Shown here one piece after another: positions 40,681 through 49,997 of a stretch of DNA of 64,000 nucleotides (the stretch's first letter is position 1; each line of letters begins with the position of its first letter). The stretch is from an uncultured Chloroflexota bacterium. Its GTDB lineage: Bacteria; Chloroflexota; Dehalococcoidia; Lucifugimonadales; UBA1127. The notes below the pieces were generated by a model that had not been told where the DNA came from, did not search any database, and saw nothing but the letters and a program-made list of their open reading frames with translations. A program made the position numbers and the translations under genes. The stretch covers positions 1-64,000 of the forward strand of contig CAJWQJ010000001.1 of the NCBI GenBank assembly GCA_913045315.1, read 5' to 3'.

Positions 40681-42279
40681 TTAAATGGGATGGGGCATCA
40701 TTCCTACCGGAACCTGAATAACAGCAGGAGCATCAGCATCCAAGCATTTTGAAATTGCGGAACGTAATTCATCAGGTGTATGAACTGTTAAACCAGTTAC
40801 ACCATAGGCATCTGCCATTTTTGCAAAATCCGGATTTTGCAGCTGGGATCCTACAACCCTTCCTTCAAATCTAGTAATCTGATCACGCATTACATTTCCA
40901 TATGCTGAATCACTAAATACGACTGCAACAACCCCAATGTTATACATTTTAGCTGTTGCAAGCTCTTGAGCATTAAATAGAAATCCTCCATCACCTGAAA
41001 CTGAAACAACAGGCTTATCGGGACAGGCTACTTTAGCACCTAACGCAGTCGGAAATGCGAATCCAAGATTGCCGAAATACGACGAGGTTAGATAAGTTCT
41101 GGGTTCATAGGCAGGGAAATACATTCTTGCAAAATAGCCTATCTGTGTCATGTCAGGAACCAGAATCCCGTTAACCGGCAAGGCATCCCGAATTGCTTTC
41201 ACAAACCCTCCTTGGGGTTGTGTCTCTTGGGCAAAAATTGCTCGTTGCGCCCGAATCTCACTTACTGACTTAAGTACATTATTATCTTGGACTCCCTGAT
41301 GAAGAGCTGCAAGGTTAGCCATGGAGCGTCGTGCATCACCAAGAACCTCAAGAGTGTTGTCATGATTTCTACCAATTTCTTGTGGATCTATATCGATCTG
41401 GATAACTTTTTGGGATTTCTCGACAGGGGCATCAGCAAATCTTGTGCCCACAGCCACGATTACGTCACTCGCCTTGAAATAATCACGCACAGGATCCTCA
41501 GGGCGTCTTGCACTAATAACGCCGAGATGCAATGGGTGTGAATCAGGAATAGCTCCTTTTCCTTCCGGGGTAGTTATTACAGGCATATTATATTTTTCTG
41601 CCAGTGTCGCTAATTCTGCCGATGCATCGGCAGAAACAGCTCCACCTCCAACCCATAAGACCGGATGTTTTGCCTTAGAAAGCGCTTCTGCTGCTCTTTG
41701 AATCTGCTGTTCGGATGCAGAAAGTCGAGCATATTGTTCTGGTTCCCAGAGAACAATATCTGCCTTTTCTGCCAGCGTTTCTGGTGGTATTTCAATTTCA
41801 ACAGGTCGTGGTCTCCCAATAGAGAGCTGGTGAACTGCTTCATGAATTGCTCCTGGGATTTCTTTTGGATCAAGAATGCGTTTTTGCCATTTTGTTATGG
41901 GTTTTATTGTCTCCAGTTGATCGTTAACTTCATGGAGCATGCCCACATCTTTACCTATTTTGTCTCGGTTAATTTGCCCAGCAACAACAAGTATTGGTGA
42001 AGACGCGGCATATGCTGTGCCGATTCCAGCAGTAGCGTTTAAAAGTCCCGGCCCAGGAACAACCATTGCCGTGCCAAACTTTCCTGACGCTCTTGCATAT
42101 CCATCAGCCATATACGTTGTGGCCTGCTCGTGTCTTGTGGTGAAAAATTTTATCTCACTCTCATCATACAAGGGATCGACAGCTTCATACATCTGGACCC
42201 CAGGCAGACCAAAAATAACTTCCACTCCCTCTCGTTTCAACGACCGTATTAGGGCCTGTCCCCCAGTCATTTCTGCCAT
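40681..42279 (-). CDS. Thiamine-diphosphate enzyme, acetolactate synthase-like
   Basis: A 532-residue ThDP enzyme of the acetolactate synthase/benzoylformate decarboxylase superfamily. The activating Glu is in TRHEQATTYMADGYAR (near residue 50), the middle domain has GGGAVSADASAELATLAEKY, and the ThDP/Mg site is GDGGFLFNAQELATA with the distal Asn region FSDSAYGNV. No small regulatory subunit (ilvN) is adjacent, and it lacks other branched-chain genes nearby, so a catabolic decarboxylase or carboligase is as likely as a true acetolactate synthase. GAGGGGG precedes the ATG. Confidence 0.87.
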   Translation of the reverse strand: MAEMTGGQALIRSLKREGVEVIFGLPGVQMYEAVDPLYDESEIKFFTTRHEQATTYMADGYARASGKFGTAMVVPGPGLLNATAGIGTAYAASSPILVVAGQINRDKIGKDVGMLHEVNDQLETIKPITKWQKRILDPKEIPGAIHEAVHQLSIGRPRPVEIEIPPETLAEKADIVLWEPEQYARLSASEQQIQRAAEALSKAKHPVLWVGGGAVSADASAELATLAEKYNMPVITTPEGKGAIPDSHPLHLGVISARRPEDPVRDYFKASDVIVAVGTRFADAPVEKSQKVIQIDIDPQEIGRNHDNTLEVLGDARRSMANLAALHQGVQDNNVLKSVSEIRAQRAIFAQETQPQGGFVKAIRDALPVNGILVPDMTQIGYFARMYFPAYEPRTYLTSSYFGNLGFAFPTALGAKVACPDKPVVSVSGDGGFLFNAQELATAKMYNIGVVAVVFSDSAYGNVMRDQITRFEGRVVGSQLQNPDFAKMADAYGVTGLTVHTPDELRSAISKCLDADAPAVIQVPVGMMPHPI

Positions 42280-42306
42280 AATTTCCCCCTCAATCTTGCT
42301 GCGTTA

Positions 42307-42404
42307 CTGTGGAAAAAAATAATACTCCACAGCTGTTCAACAAATCTATGCTTCTTTTCCACAGTCTGTCAACATAATTATCAATCTATTCCCACAAATC
42401 CACA
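42307..42404. promoter_or_regulatory. Cluster of DnaA-box-like TCCACA motifs in an AT-rich gap
   Basis: Within about 100 bases the gap before obgE has TGTGGAAAA (42308-42316), TACTCCACA (42323-42331), TTTTCCACA (42355-42363), TTCCCACA (42389-42396) and AAATCCACA (42396-42404). These are one to three mismatches from the DnaA box TTATCCACA. The first and third form a perfect 10-bp inverted repeat, CTGTGGAAAA/TTTTCCACAG (42307-42316, 42355-42364). An AT-only run (about 42420-42472) follows. It could be a DnaA-regulated promoter or a minor origin-like region; no dnaA or dnaN is nearby. Confidence 0.45.
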
Positions 42405-42485
42405 TGCTTATTACTTATACTATTATTAAAGATAAAGTATTATTAACTATCTATATTATATAAATATATATGTTTGGGGATTATC

Positions 42486-43769
42486 GTGATTGACTCAGTA
42501 ATGATTATTACGTTAGCAGGAAAAGGCGGCGATGGAGCCGTAAGTTTCCGAAAAGAAAAATTCGTTCCTCGAGGCGGGCCTGATGGTGGTAATGGGGGAA
42601 TCGGTGGTAATGTTTGGATAGTTGCCAGTAAAGAGGTCACAACGCTTGCCAACTTTAGAAATGGGCGAAGGTACCTTGCAAAGGACGGTATTTCTGGAGG
42701 TAGACAAAACAGACATGGGAAGAAAGGTCAGGATGCATTTCTTTATGTTCCTGTAGGAACAGTGGTCAGGGAAATCATTCCAGATGGACATAAAGAAGTT
42801 GTCGGCGATTTGAATCATGACAAAGCGAAAATAATAATTGCACATGGAGGGGCCGGGGGGCGGGGAAATAAAGAGTTTGTTTCTCCTACAAATCAAGTTC
42901 CTCTTTTGAGAGAGCAAGGTGAAGACGGAGAGAAAACAGAGATTGAGCTTGAATTACAAACGCTGGCAGAAGTTGGAATTGTTGGTAAACCAAATGCTGG
43001 AAAATCGACCCTTTTACAACAACTTACCAATGCAAAGCCAGTCATTGGTGATTATCCATTCACAACAAAACAACCTGTTTTGGGGGTAATGGAGGAGCCA
43101 ACAAGAACAACGTTGATTGCAGAAATTCCAGGCCTTATTCAAGGAGCACATGTGGGAGTAGGTCTCGGCCATAGATTCTTGCAGCACGCAGAACGATCCG
43201 GTCTTTTTATTCATATAATTGATGGAACCAGCTCCACTGTGCTGGATGATTTTAACATGGTTGAGGAGGAGCTTAAATTTTACGATGAAGATCTCATAAA
43301 GAAACGAAAAGTCGTAGTAATTAACAAAAGGGATATATGTGATTCGGATGATGCTATTCGCCAACTTAGAAGCAAAGAAAACCTGAAGGAAGCAGAGATA
43401 TTAGCAGTTTCAGCTAAAACAGGGGAAGGGATTAGAGAACTTGAGGTGGCTGTCTGGGAACTTATAGAAGAATATAAACAAAACACAAATATATCCCATA
43501 ATCAAACCTTAGAAATTCCCAGAAAACGAAGGAAAGAAGTTTGGGAAGATGTAGAGTGGGACGAAACCAATCAAAAAGCAACAATTCATTTTTCTCCAGC
43601 AATACGCCTAGTTTCATTACTTAATCTCGATGATTTTCGTGTTCAACCCCAACTCATAGATGAGTTAAGAAAAAATGGAACAATAAATGCAATGGTAAAT
43701 GCTGGAGTCAAACCAGGGAACACTATTCGTATAGGCGACTGGGAATTCGAATGGGAATACGAGGTTTAA
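42486..43769 (+). CDS. obgE: GTPase ObgE/CgtA
   Basis: A conserved ribosome-associated GTPase of large-subunit assembly and stress control. The 427-residue protein has the Gly-rich Obg fold (GGPDGGNGGIGGNVW, GRQNRHGKKG), then the G domain with GIVGKPNAGKSTLLQ, AEIPGLIQGA and NKRD. A C-terminal OCT domain (about 340-425) follows. The GTG at 42486 aligns MIDSVMI with the family's N-terminus and has GGGG upstream; a TTG 12 bases before and an ATG 15 after are weaker choices. It leads an operon with nadD and pyrE. Confidence 0.95.
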   Translation: MIDSVMIITLAGKGGDGAVSFRKEKFVPRGGPDGGNGGIGGNVWIVASKEVTTLANFRNGRRYLAKDGISGGRQNRHGKKGQDAFLYVPVGTVVREIIPDGHKEVVGDLNHDKAKIIIAHGGAGGRGNKEFVSPTNQVPLLREQGEDGEKTEIELELQTLAEVGIVGKPNAGKSTLLQQLTNAKPVIGDYPFTTKQPVLGVMEEPTRTTLIAEIPGLIQGAHVGVGLGHRFLQHAERSGLFIHIIDGTSSTVLDDFNMVEEELKFYDEDLIKKRKVVVINKRDICDSDDAIRQLRSKENLKEAEILAVSAKTGEGIRELEVAVWELIEEYKQNTNISHNQTLEIPRKRRKEVWEDVEWDETNQKATIHFSPAIRLVSLLNLDDFRVQPQLIDELRKNGTINAMVNAGVKPGNTIRIGDWEFEWEYEV

Positions 43770-43773
43770 AATA

Positions 43774-44370
43774 GTGAGGATTGGAATATTTGGTGGCACA
43801 TTTGACCCTATTCATAATGGTCACATTGCTATTGCCAAAGCATCTCTTGAAGAATGTGCTCTTGATGAGGTGGTATTTGTTCCAGCAGGAAATCCTTGGA
43901 TGAAAGCCGGTCAAGAAATATCGCCATCGCTTCATCGGTTAACTATGACTCAGTATGCAATAGAAAACCAAGAAAATTTTCTTGTTTCAAGAATTGAAAT
44001 AGATAAAACGGGACCGTCGTATATGGTTGAGACACTTGAACAACTACAAAAAGAGATGGGAACAAACCTACATCTGATACTAGGAGCAGACTCAGTTGAG
44101 CGATTCTCTGAATGGAAAAACCCCAGTCGCATAGTAACACTTTCAAATCTAATTATCGTATCAAGACCCCACTATAAACTGCCCGTTATTGATTCAGAAA
44201 TTGTTAGGGAATCCGGTTGCGAAATAACCACTCTTTCTAATATTAATGTAAACATAAGTGCTTCAGAGATCAGAAAAAACGTTTTATTGGGAAATCCTAT
44301 TGAAGAAATGGTTCCAAAAAAAGTTGCAAGATACATTAAACTCAATAATCTTTATAAAGCTGGGGTGTAG
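43774..44370 (+). CDS. nadD: Nicotinate-nucleotide adenylyltransferase NadD
   Basis: Forms nicotinate adenine dinucleotide from NaMN and ATP in NAD synthesis. The 198-residue protein has GIFGGTFDPIHNGHIAIA with the nucleotidyltransferase H-x-x-H-type site, FVPAGNPWMK, LILGADSVERFSEWKNP and the C-terminal ISASEIRKNV. It begins with GTG four bases after obgE, and pyrE follows three bases after its stop. Confidence 0.95.
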   Translation: MRIGIFGGTFDPIHNGHIAIAKASLEECALDEVVFVPAGNPWMKAGQEISPSLHRLTMTQYAIENQENFLVSRIEIDKTGPSYMVETLEQLQKEMGTNLHLILGADSVERFSEWKNPSRIVTLSNLIIVSRPHYKLPVIDSEIVRESGCEITTLSNINVNISASEIRKNVLLGNPIEEMVPKKVARYIKLNNLYKAGV

Positions 44371-44373
44371 ACA

Positions 44374-44946
44374 ATGAATCTTGAAAGAAGAGAACGCATC
44401 TTAAACCTCTCGATCGAACTTGGAGCAATAAGATACGGGGACTTTACATTATCTTCTGGAGAAAAGAGCAATTATTACTTTGATGGTCGCCTTGTAACCT
44501 TACATCCTGAAGGTTCATTTCTAATAGCAAATGAGATCCATGAAATCGCACTAAGATTGAGTGCTTCAGCTATTGGAGGACCAACTCTAGGAGCAGATCC
44601 CATGGTAGGCGCAACTGTTCTTCTTAGTTACCAACAAGGACACCCACTTGCTGGTTTTATCGTAAGAAATGCTCCTAAAGATCATGGGATGGGAAACCAA
44701 CTTGAAGGTATTGTGAAGTACGGAGCAAAAATTATTATTGTGGATGACACCTGTAGCACTGGCGGCAGCTTAATAAGAAGTGTTGATTTAGTAGAAAATG
44801 CTGGTGCCAACGTTGTCCAAGTAATAACAGTTCTTGATCGTAACCAAGGAGGAAAAGAAAAACTGGAAAAAAGGGGCTACAATTTTACAAGTCTTCTGCT
44901 TACAACCGGTAATGGTTCAATCGAAGTAAATACTAATGAAACCTAA
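44374..44946 (+). CDS. pyrE: Orotate phosphoribosyltransferase PyrE
   Basis: Transfers orotate to PRPP, giving OMP in pyrimidine synthesis. The 190-residue protein shows GDFTLSSGEKSNYYFDGR, GGPTLGADPMVGA, a flexible-loop Lys region (RNAPKDHGMGNQLEG), and the PRPP motif IIIVDDTCSTGGSL. The DHGMGNQLEG loop is the form typical of the short PyrE branch. It ends the obgE-nadD-pyrE run and converges with tsaD. Confidence 0.94.
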   Translation: MNLERRERILNLSIELGAIRYGDFTLSSGEKSNYYFDGRLVTLHPEGSFLIANEIHEIALRLSASAIGGPTLGADPMVGATVLLSYQQGHPLAGFIVRNAPKDHGMGNQLEGIVKYGAKIIIVDDTCSTGGSLIRSVDLVENAGANVVQVITVLDRNQGGKEKLEKRGYNFTSLLLTTGNGSIEVNTNET

Positions 44947-44960
44947 CAAAATATCTTGTG

Positions 44961-45992
44961 CTAGAGACGAAGGTTAGGAATCGCATCAGCATTAAATGAG
45001 TCTGCTTGAGTTCCATGTGAAAAAAATGCCGCCCCGGCAATCATCGCGCCATTGTCAGTACACAATGAAGGTATGGGAGCCACTATTGGAACAGGTGAGA
45101 CTTTAACTATTTCCTCGCGGAGATGACTATTTGCTGCTACTCCTCCTCCAATAATGATACATTTGGCTTTATAATGTACCGCAGCAGAGATGGTTTTTTT
45201 TACCAGCACATCTACTATAGAATCTTGTAATCCTGCAGCAAGATTTGCACGCGTTTCTGAAAAAACGCTAGTATCAACCGACTCTTGGTTTGATGACTTG
45301 TCAATTCCCAGTTCCTGAGCACGTCTAAGAACAGCTGTTTTGACCCCTGAAAAACTGAATTCAAAAGAATCACCTAGCCAAGCCCTGGGTAACCTCTCTG
45401 GGTTTGGAGCTTTTGTTGCTTCGTTTTGGATTGCAGGCCCCCCTGGAAACCCTAATCCCAGGACACGTGCTCCCTTATCAAAGGCTTCACCTGCTGCATC
45501 ATCACGAGTTTCCCCGAGCCTAGTGTACGAACCATGGTCAGACATGAGAATCAATTCCGTATGTCCACCTGATGCTAGAAGGCAAACAATCGGGAACCCA
45601 AATTCTTTATCAGGACCGGCACTCTTTTGAAGCCAAGCCGCATAGATATGTCCTTCCATATGATTGATGGAAAGAAAAGGTATTTCTAAACCAAGTGAAA
45701 GACCCTTTGCAAAATTTGTTCCTATTATCAGTGCTCCTGCAAGACCAGGCCCTGTAGTAGCCGCGATCAAATCAATTTCAGAAGGTGAAATTTTTGCTTC
45801 TGTACATGCTTGCCTAAATACAGGACCAATAGATAACAGGTGCTGACGAGAAGCTAATTCTGGAATAATTCCGCCGTATCTAGCATGCAATTCCACTTGA
45901 GACGAAATGACATTAGATAGAATTTCAGTTCCATCACGTACTATGGCTATACCAGTTTCATCACAAGAGCTTTCAATACCAAGAATTATCAT
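44961..45992 (-). CDS. tsaD: tRNA N6-threonylcarbamoyladenosine synthesis protein TsaD
   Basis: TsaD is the ASKHA-fold subunit that transfers the threonylcarbamoyl group to A37 of ANN-decoding tRNAs. The 343-residue product has ILGIESSCDETGIAIV, the metal motif NHMEGHIYAAW, LLASGGHTEL, GEAFDKGARVLGLGFPGGP and GGGVAANSHLRE. The ATG at 45992 has GGAGGAA five bases upstream; an earlier ATG would add nine residues. TsaB and TsaE are not in the window. Confidence 0.95.
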   Translation of the reverse strand: MIILGIESSCDETGIAIVRDGTEILSNVISSQVELHARYGGIIPELASRQHLLSIGPVFRQACTEAKISPSEIDLIAATTGPGLAGALIIGTNFAKGLSLGLEIPFLSINHMEGHIYAAWLQKSAGPDKEFGFPIVCLLASGGHTELILMSDHGSYTRLGETRDDAAGEAFDKGARVLGLGFPGGPAIQNEATKAPNPERLPRAWLGDSFEFSFSGVKTAVLRRAQELGIDKSSNQESVDTSVFSETRANLAAGLQDSIVDVLVKKTISAAVHYKAKCIIIGGGVAANSHLREEIVKVSPVPIVAPIPSLCTDNGAMIAGAAFFSHGTQADSFNADAIPNLRL

Positions 45993-46025
45993 TATTTCCT
46001 CCAAGAATGGCACTAACAATTATCT

Positions 46026-46054
46026 TTGCTAACTCTTAGGAGATCAAGTATAAT
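46026..46054 (+). promoter_or_regulatory. Sigma-70 promoter of tRNA-Glu
   Basis: TTGCTA (46026-46031) and TATAAT (46049-46054) with a 17-base spacer, 31 bases before the tRNA 5' end. This is one of the clearest promoters in the window. Confidence 0.75.
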
Positions 46055-46085
46055 GCCCCTCCAATTCATTTCCTTTTTTCAAGTT

Positions 46086-46162
46086 GGCGCATTCGTCTAG
46101 CGGCCTAGGACATCGCCCTCTCAAGGCGGAGATCACGGGTTCGAATCCCGTATGCGCCACCA
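46086..46162 (+). tRNA. tRNA-Glu (anticodon CTC), CCA encoded
   Basis: The cloverleaf folds by eye. Acceptor arms GGCGCAT/ATGCGCC pair fully, the D-stem is GTC/GAC, the anticodon stem TCGCC/GGCGG encloses the loop CTCTCAA with anticodon CTC (GAG codons), and the T-arm ACGGG-TTCGAAT-CCCGT is standard. The discriminator A (46159) is followed by a templated CCA. It is flanked by the tsaD and cyclophilin genes on the opposite strand. Confidence 0.95.
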
Positions 46163-46166
46163 GACA

Positions 46167-46757
46167 TTACACGGTTTCTTCAACTGATATTTTTTTGATT
46201 AACGCTACCTCAGTGGGTCGTGATATTTCCCCTAACGAATTTGATGCAACAGGTGTTTGAGCAAGATCGTCCAGCACATCAAATCCTTCAATTAATTCTC
46301 CAAAAATAGGGTATTGTTTTGGTAAGCTTGGAGTATCTCTCTGTAAAATAAAAAACTGACTACTGTTTGTATTAGCCCTAGCATTTGCCATAGCAAGTTT
46401 CCCACGGGTATATTCTAGAGTTATGGGTTCATTTTCAAAGGTATATCCAGTTCCTCCGTAGCCTGAACCACTTGGATCACCACTTTGGATAAGGAAGTCC
46501 TGGATAATCCGATGAAACCAAAGACCATTATAGAAACCTTCCCTGATAAGGAAAACAAAATTATTTACAGTTATAGGTGCAGACTTGGCAAATAGTTGAA
46601 AAACTAGTATTCCTTTATTTGTTTCTATAAACGCTTTAAAAGTATGTGAAGTATCAATAAGCATTGATGGTGGTGTTCCGGGATACATCTCGCCGGACCA
46701 ATCCCTAAGGTCCCCTACTCGTCCTCCACTGGTTTGAAAATCTCGCCAAAGTCCCAT
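46167..46757 (-). CDS. Cyclophilin-type peptidyl-prolyl cis-trans isomerase
   Basis: A 196-residue single-domain cyclophilin that speeds proline isomerisation during folding. Core marks are FHRIIQDFLIQSGDP, GTGYTFENE, GKLAMANA, NTNSSQFFI and FGELIEGFDVLDDL. The N-terminal 45 residues before the domain are polar and Trp-containing, with no signal peptide, so a cytoplasmic site is likely. The ATG at 46757 is preferred over a TTG three codons upstream. It is the last gene of a minus-strand run from pheT. Confidence 0.92.
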   Translation of the reverse strand: MGLWRDFQTSGGRVGDLRDWSGEMYPGTPPSMLIDTSHTFKAFIETNKGILVFQLFAKSAPITVNNFVFLIREGFYNGLWFHRIIQDFLIQSGDPSGSGYGGTGYTFENEPITLEYTRGKLAMANARANTNSSQFFILQRDTPSLPKQYPIFGELIEGFDVLDDLAQTPVASNSLGEISRPTEVALIKKISVEETV

Positions 46758-46830
46758 ATTTACCAATACATGTTAATAATCAAGTTTTTAAGTATGTAAT
46801 ATCTAATTTAACTTATAATCTTAGCAAGGA

Positions 46831-47340
46831 TTATAATCCAGCTTTTTTATACTTTTCAGCTAGTTTTTGAGATTCTACAACCATTGACTTTAATATTTCG
46901 GACAAGTCAGCTGTAACTTTTCCTACTTCCTTTGCTGGCACACCTGCAAATTCCGTTTTGGTTGGAATTATTGTTGACGGAGGAACAACGCTTCCTGAAT
47001 GAATATATGCTTCATCGTTGATTTCTACTTCATCTAATATTGTTGAGTTATTACCTATAAAAACGCTACTTCCGATTCTTTTACAATGAATCACTGAAGC
47101 ATGTCCTATTATGGAACCTTTCTCGATAACGAGATCAAACTCACCATTATGAATCACTGCATTATCTTGAATAGAGACATTAGGCCCAATATAAACGGTA
47201 GCTGTGTCTGCTCGAATTGTGACTCCTGGCCATATGCTGGCACCCTCTGAAATTTGAACATCTCCTGCAACATATGCAGCCTCACTTACCCATGCGTTAG
47301 AATCTATTTGAGGGGCTTTCCCGAACAACTCTCTAATCAT
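46831..47340 (-). CDS. Gamma-carbonic-anhydrase-like hexapeptide-repeat protein
   Basis: A 169-residue left-handed beta-helix protein. Repeated hexapeptide units run from about residue 14 to 125. Three His in the zinc-ligand positions are visible: NAVIHNG, then IGHASVIHCK. The C-terminal helix is ILKSMVVESQKLAEKYKKAG. The family includes CamH-type carbonic anhydrases and YrdA-like proteins of unknown role. Catalytic Glu residues of Cam are not evident, so activity is uncertain. It follows sufS by 17 bases. Confidence 0.88.
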   Translation of the reverse strand: MIRELFGKAPQIDSNAWVSEAAYVAGDVQISEGASIWPGVTIRADTATVYIGPNVSIQDNAVIHNGEFDLVIEKGSIIGHASVIHCKRIGSSVFIGNNSTILDEVEINDEAYIHSGSVVPPSTIIPTKTEFAGVPAKEVGKVTADLSEILKSMVVESQKLAEKYKKAGL

Positions 47341-47357
47341 ATTTGGCCTTCTTCAAG

Positions 47358-48587
47358 TTATTTTTCGAAATAGTTTAGCGCTTTACCCAAAATGGTAATA
47401 AAAAAGTCAATTTCGTCATGGGTATTGTAAAGATAAAAACTTGCTCGTCCTGTAGCTGGAACCTCAAGACAGTGCATCAAAGGCATTGCGCAATGGTGCC
47501 CTGCACGAATTGCAATTCCCTCTTGATCAAGAAATGTTCCAAGATCATGTGGGTGAATATCACGACAATGGAAAGAGATGTTTCCTCCTCGTAAATTGGT
47601 ATCACGTGGACCAAAAACTTTCATTCTGTCAGAAAACTCTTCTAGTTTAGTTAATGCATATGAGGTTAGGGAGATTTCGTGATCATGTATGTTTTTTAAT
47701 CCAATTTTAAGAAGATAGTCTACTGCAGCACCAAGACCAATTACATCAGCGATATTTGGCGTTCCCGCTTCAAATTTATATGGCAAATCGTTCCAGGTGC
47801 TTTTTTCTAATGAGACCTGCCGAACCATTTCCCCCCCAAACATGTAGGGATTCATTTCGTCAAGGATTTCTTTCTTACCATATAAAACCCCGATTCCTGT
47901 AGGGCCAAGCATTTTGTGTCCTGAGAATGCTAGAAAGTCACAATCTAAGTCGACTACATCTGTTGGCATATGTGGCACACTTTGCGCACCATCTAAAACC
48001 ACTATAGAGCCGACGGAATGCGCAGCATCAATAATTTTTTTTACAGGATTAATTGTTCCTAAGACATTAGACATTATTGTCAATGCTACCAGCTTGGTAT
48101 TGGGCGAAATTAGTGAATCCATATTGGAAAGATCTAATTGACCGTCCTCAGTTAGATTAAAGAATTTAAGTTGGGCTCCAGTTCTTTCAGCAAGAAGTTG
48201 CCATGGAACCAGATTGCTATGATGTTCCATAGGGGTCAGCAGGATTTCGTCACCAGCTGATATATTCATCGACCCCCATGAACTAGCTACTAGATTTATG
48301 CCTTCAGTAGTTCCCCTAACAAAAACTATGGATTCAGGAACACTGGTGCCGATAAAAGAGGCTATTTTGCTTCTTGCAATCTCATATTTTTCAGTGGCTT
48401 CCTCTCCCAGAAGGTGTACTGATCTGTGAATATTAGAATTATAATTCTCATAATAATCGACAAGTTCATTAATTACCTGGCGTGGTTTTTGAGAAGTTGC
48501 TCCATTGTCGAAGTATACTAATTGTTTTCCGTGAACTTTCCGATTTAGTATTGGAAAATCCTTACGCATTTGTTCTAAATTTAACAT
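47358..48587 (-). CDS. sufS: Cysteine desulfurase, SufS type
   Basis: This PLP enzyme removes sulfur from cysteine for Fe-S clusters. The 409-residue product has YFDNGATSQKP near the start, MEHHSNLVPWQ, VLDGAQSVPHM, the PLP Lys in SGHKMLGPTGIG, and the active-site loop RAGHHCAMPLM with its Cys. These mark the SufS branch. No sufB/C/D/U genes are beside it. It sits between moeA and the carbonic-anhydrase-like gene. Confidence 0.94.
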   Translation of the reverse strand: MLNLEQMRKDFPILNRKVHGKQLVYFDNGATSQKPRQVINELVDYYENYNSNIHRSVHLLGEEATEKYEIARSKIASFIGTSVPESIVFVRGTTEGINLVASSWGSMNISAGDEILLTPMEHHSNLVPWQLLAERTGAQLKFFNLTEDGQLDLSNMDSLISPNTKLVALTIMSNVLGTINPVKKIIDAAHSVGSIVVLDGAQSVPHMPTDVVDLDCDFLAFSGHKMLGPTGIGVLYGKKEILDEMNPYMFGGEMVRQVSLEKSTWNDLPYKFEAGTPNIADVIGLGAAVDYLLKIGLKNIHDHEISLTSYALTKLEEFSDRMKVFGPRDTNLRGGNISFHCRDIHPHDLGTFLDQEGIAIRAGHHCAMPLMHCLEVPATGRASFYLYNTHDEIDFFITILGKALNYFEK

Positions 48588-48623
48588 CTCATTCCTAAAC
48601 TGAAATTACAGTCGAATTATTAT

Positions 48624-49928
48624 TTATAATAACGTGTCTTCAGGCCAATCTATCATCTTGACTTTAACAAGTGCACCAACGTCAAGCATTTTCACATCTT
48701 CTGGGCATATTGCTAAGCCGTTTGCCTTTGACATGGATGTAAGAAGATTGCTTCCTTGGGCACCTGTTAGCTTAGCCTCAAAGCCATTATTTGTTCTAGA
48801 TACAATCACTCTGGCAAAAACTCGACGACTATCGTGATTGTGGATAGCATCCATCAAAGTTGCTTCAATTACAGGCCTTTCAAAGTTGGTTCTACCCATT
48901 AGCTTAAGTATAGCAGGACGACAAAATTCTTCAAAGGCAACCATTGCACTCACAGGGTTCCCAGGTAAGCCAATTAATGGTATCAATTCACCATTTTCTT
49001 TGGACAACATACCAAATGCCAAAGGCTTTGCGGGCCGCATGCGAATGCTCCAAAAGTCGATAGCACCGTGCTTCGACATTACATCCTTTACCATATCATA
49101 ATCACCCTTAGAAACTCCTGCAGATGAAATCAAAATATCAGTGTTCAACCCAGATAAAATTTTTTTCTCTGTATCTTGAAATGTATCTTTGGCAATTCCT
49201 ATAATTTTAGGAATTGCCCCAACATTTTTTATAGCAGAAGCAATACTGTAGGTATTTGAATCATATATTTCTCCTGGATCTAGTTGATGACCAAGTTGAG
49301 CAAGTTCGTTTCCAGTTGCTAAAATGCCTATTATTGGTCTTCTTACTACCTTGACTTCGGATTTGCCAATTGTTGCCAGAACACCAATCTCAGCAGGTCG
49401 AAGCAGCGTATTTATATCAAGAATTAAATCCCCTGCTTGAAAATTTTCACCTGCAGGACGAATATTATTTCCTTCTCCTACTGTAGTAAGTATGCCTATT
49501 TCATTTTGTTGATCCAAATTTCCTTTCCTGATTAATTCATCAGTTAACTCGAAAGGAACAACGGCATTAGCACCTTTAGGAATAATAGCCCCAGTCATGA
49601 TTTTAACTGCAGTTTTTGACTTTATTGAAATGCTTGGTACTTCTCCTGCAGAAATTTCCCCAATGACACTTAACAATGTTGGAGTGTTCTGATTTGCTTC
49701 AGAAACGTCTTGATACCGGACTGCATATCCGTCCATAGCAGAGTCGGCAACCTGAGGCATATCGAATGGGGCATAGATTTTTTCTCCGAGAATAAGCCCT
49801 AAAGTATCTAATATGTTCTCGTTTTGAAGTTCATTCGGGCGTAAACTCCCAAGAATTCTTTCTAATGCATCCTCTACGCTAAGCATATCGGGTTCAAATG
49901 GGTGTATATGTTCTGTCGTTTTACTCAT
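48624..49928 (-). CDS. moeA: Molybdopterin molybdotransferase MoeA
   Basis: MoeA inserts molybdate into adenylated molybdopterin to form molybdenum cofactor. The 434-residue product carries DMPQVADSAMDGYAVR, GEISAGEVPSI, MTGAIIPKGANAVVPFE, GILATGNELAQLGHQL, SSAGVSKGDYDMVKDV and GLPGNPVSAMVAFEEF. The ATG at 49928 begins MSKTTEHIHP; a TTG five codons earlier is less likely. It lies 69 bases downstream of pheT. No other Moco genes are in the window. Confidence 0.94.
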   Translation of the reverse strand: MSKTTEHIHPFEPDMLSVEDALERILGSLRPNELQNENILDTLGLILGEKIYAPFDMPQVADSAMDGYAVRYQDVSEANQNTPTLLSVIGEISAGEVPSISIKSKTAVKIMTGAIIPKGANAVVPFELTDELIRKGNLDQQNEIGILTTVGEGNNIRPAGENFQAGDLILDINTLLRPAEIGVLATIGKSEVKVVRRPIIGILATGNELAQLGHQLDPGEIYDSNTYSIASAIKNVGAIPKIIGIAKDTFQDTEKKILSGLNTDILISSAGVSKGDYDMVKDVMSKHGAIDFWSIRMRPAKPLAFGMLSKENGELIPLIGLPGNPVSAMVAFEEFCRPAILKLMGRTNFERPVIEATLMDAIHNHDSRRVFARVIVSRTNNGFEAKLTGAQGSNLLTSMSKANGLAICPEDVKMLDVGALVKVKMIDWPEDTLL

Positions 49929-49997
49929 AATTTGCAAAACCAAAGTGGTTGTTTAGCATACTTAATCACAGATTAAATAATAAATACAATATTAAAG

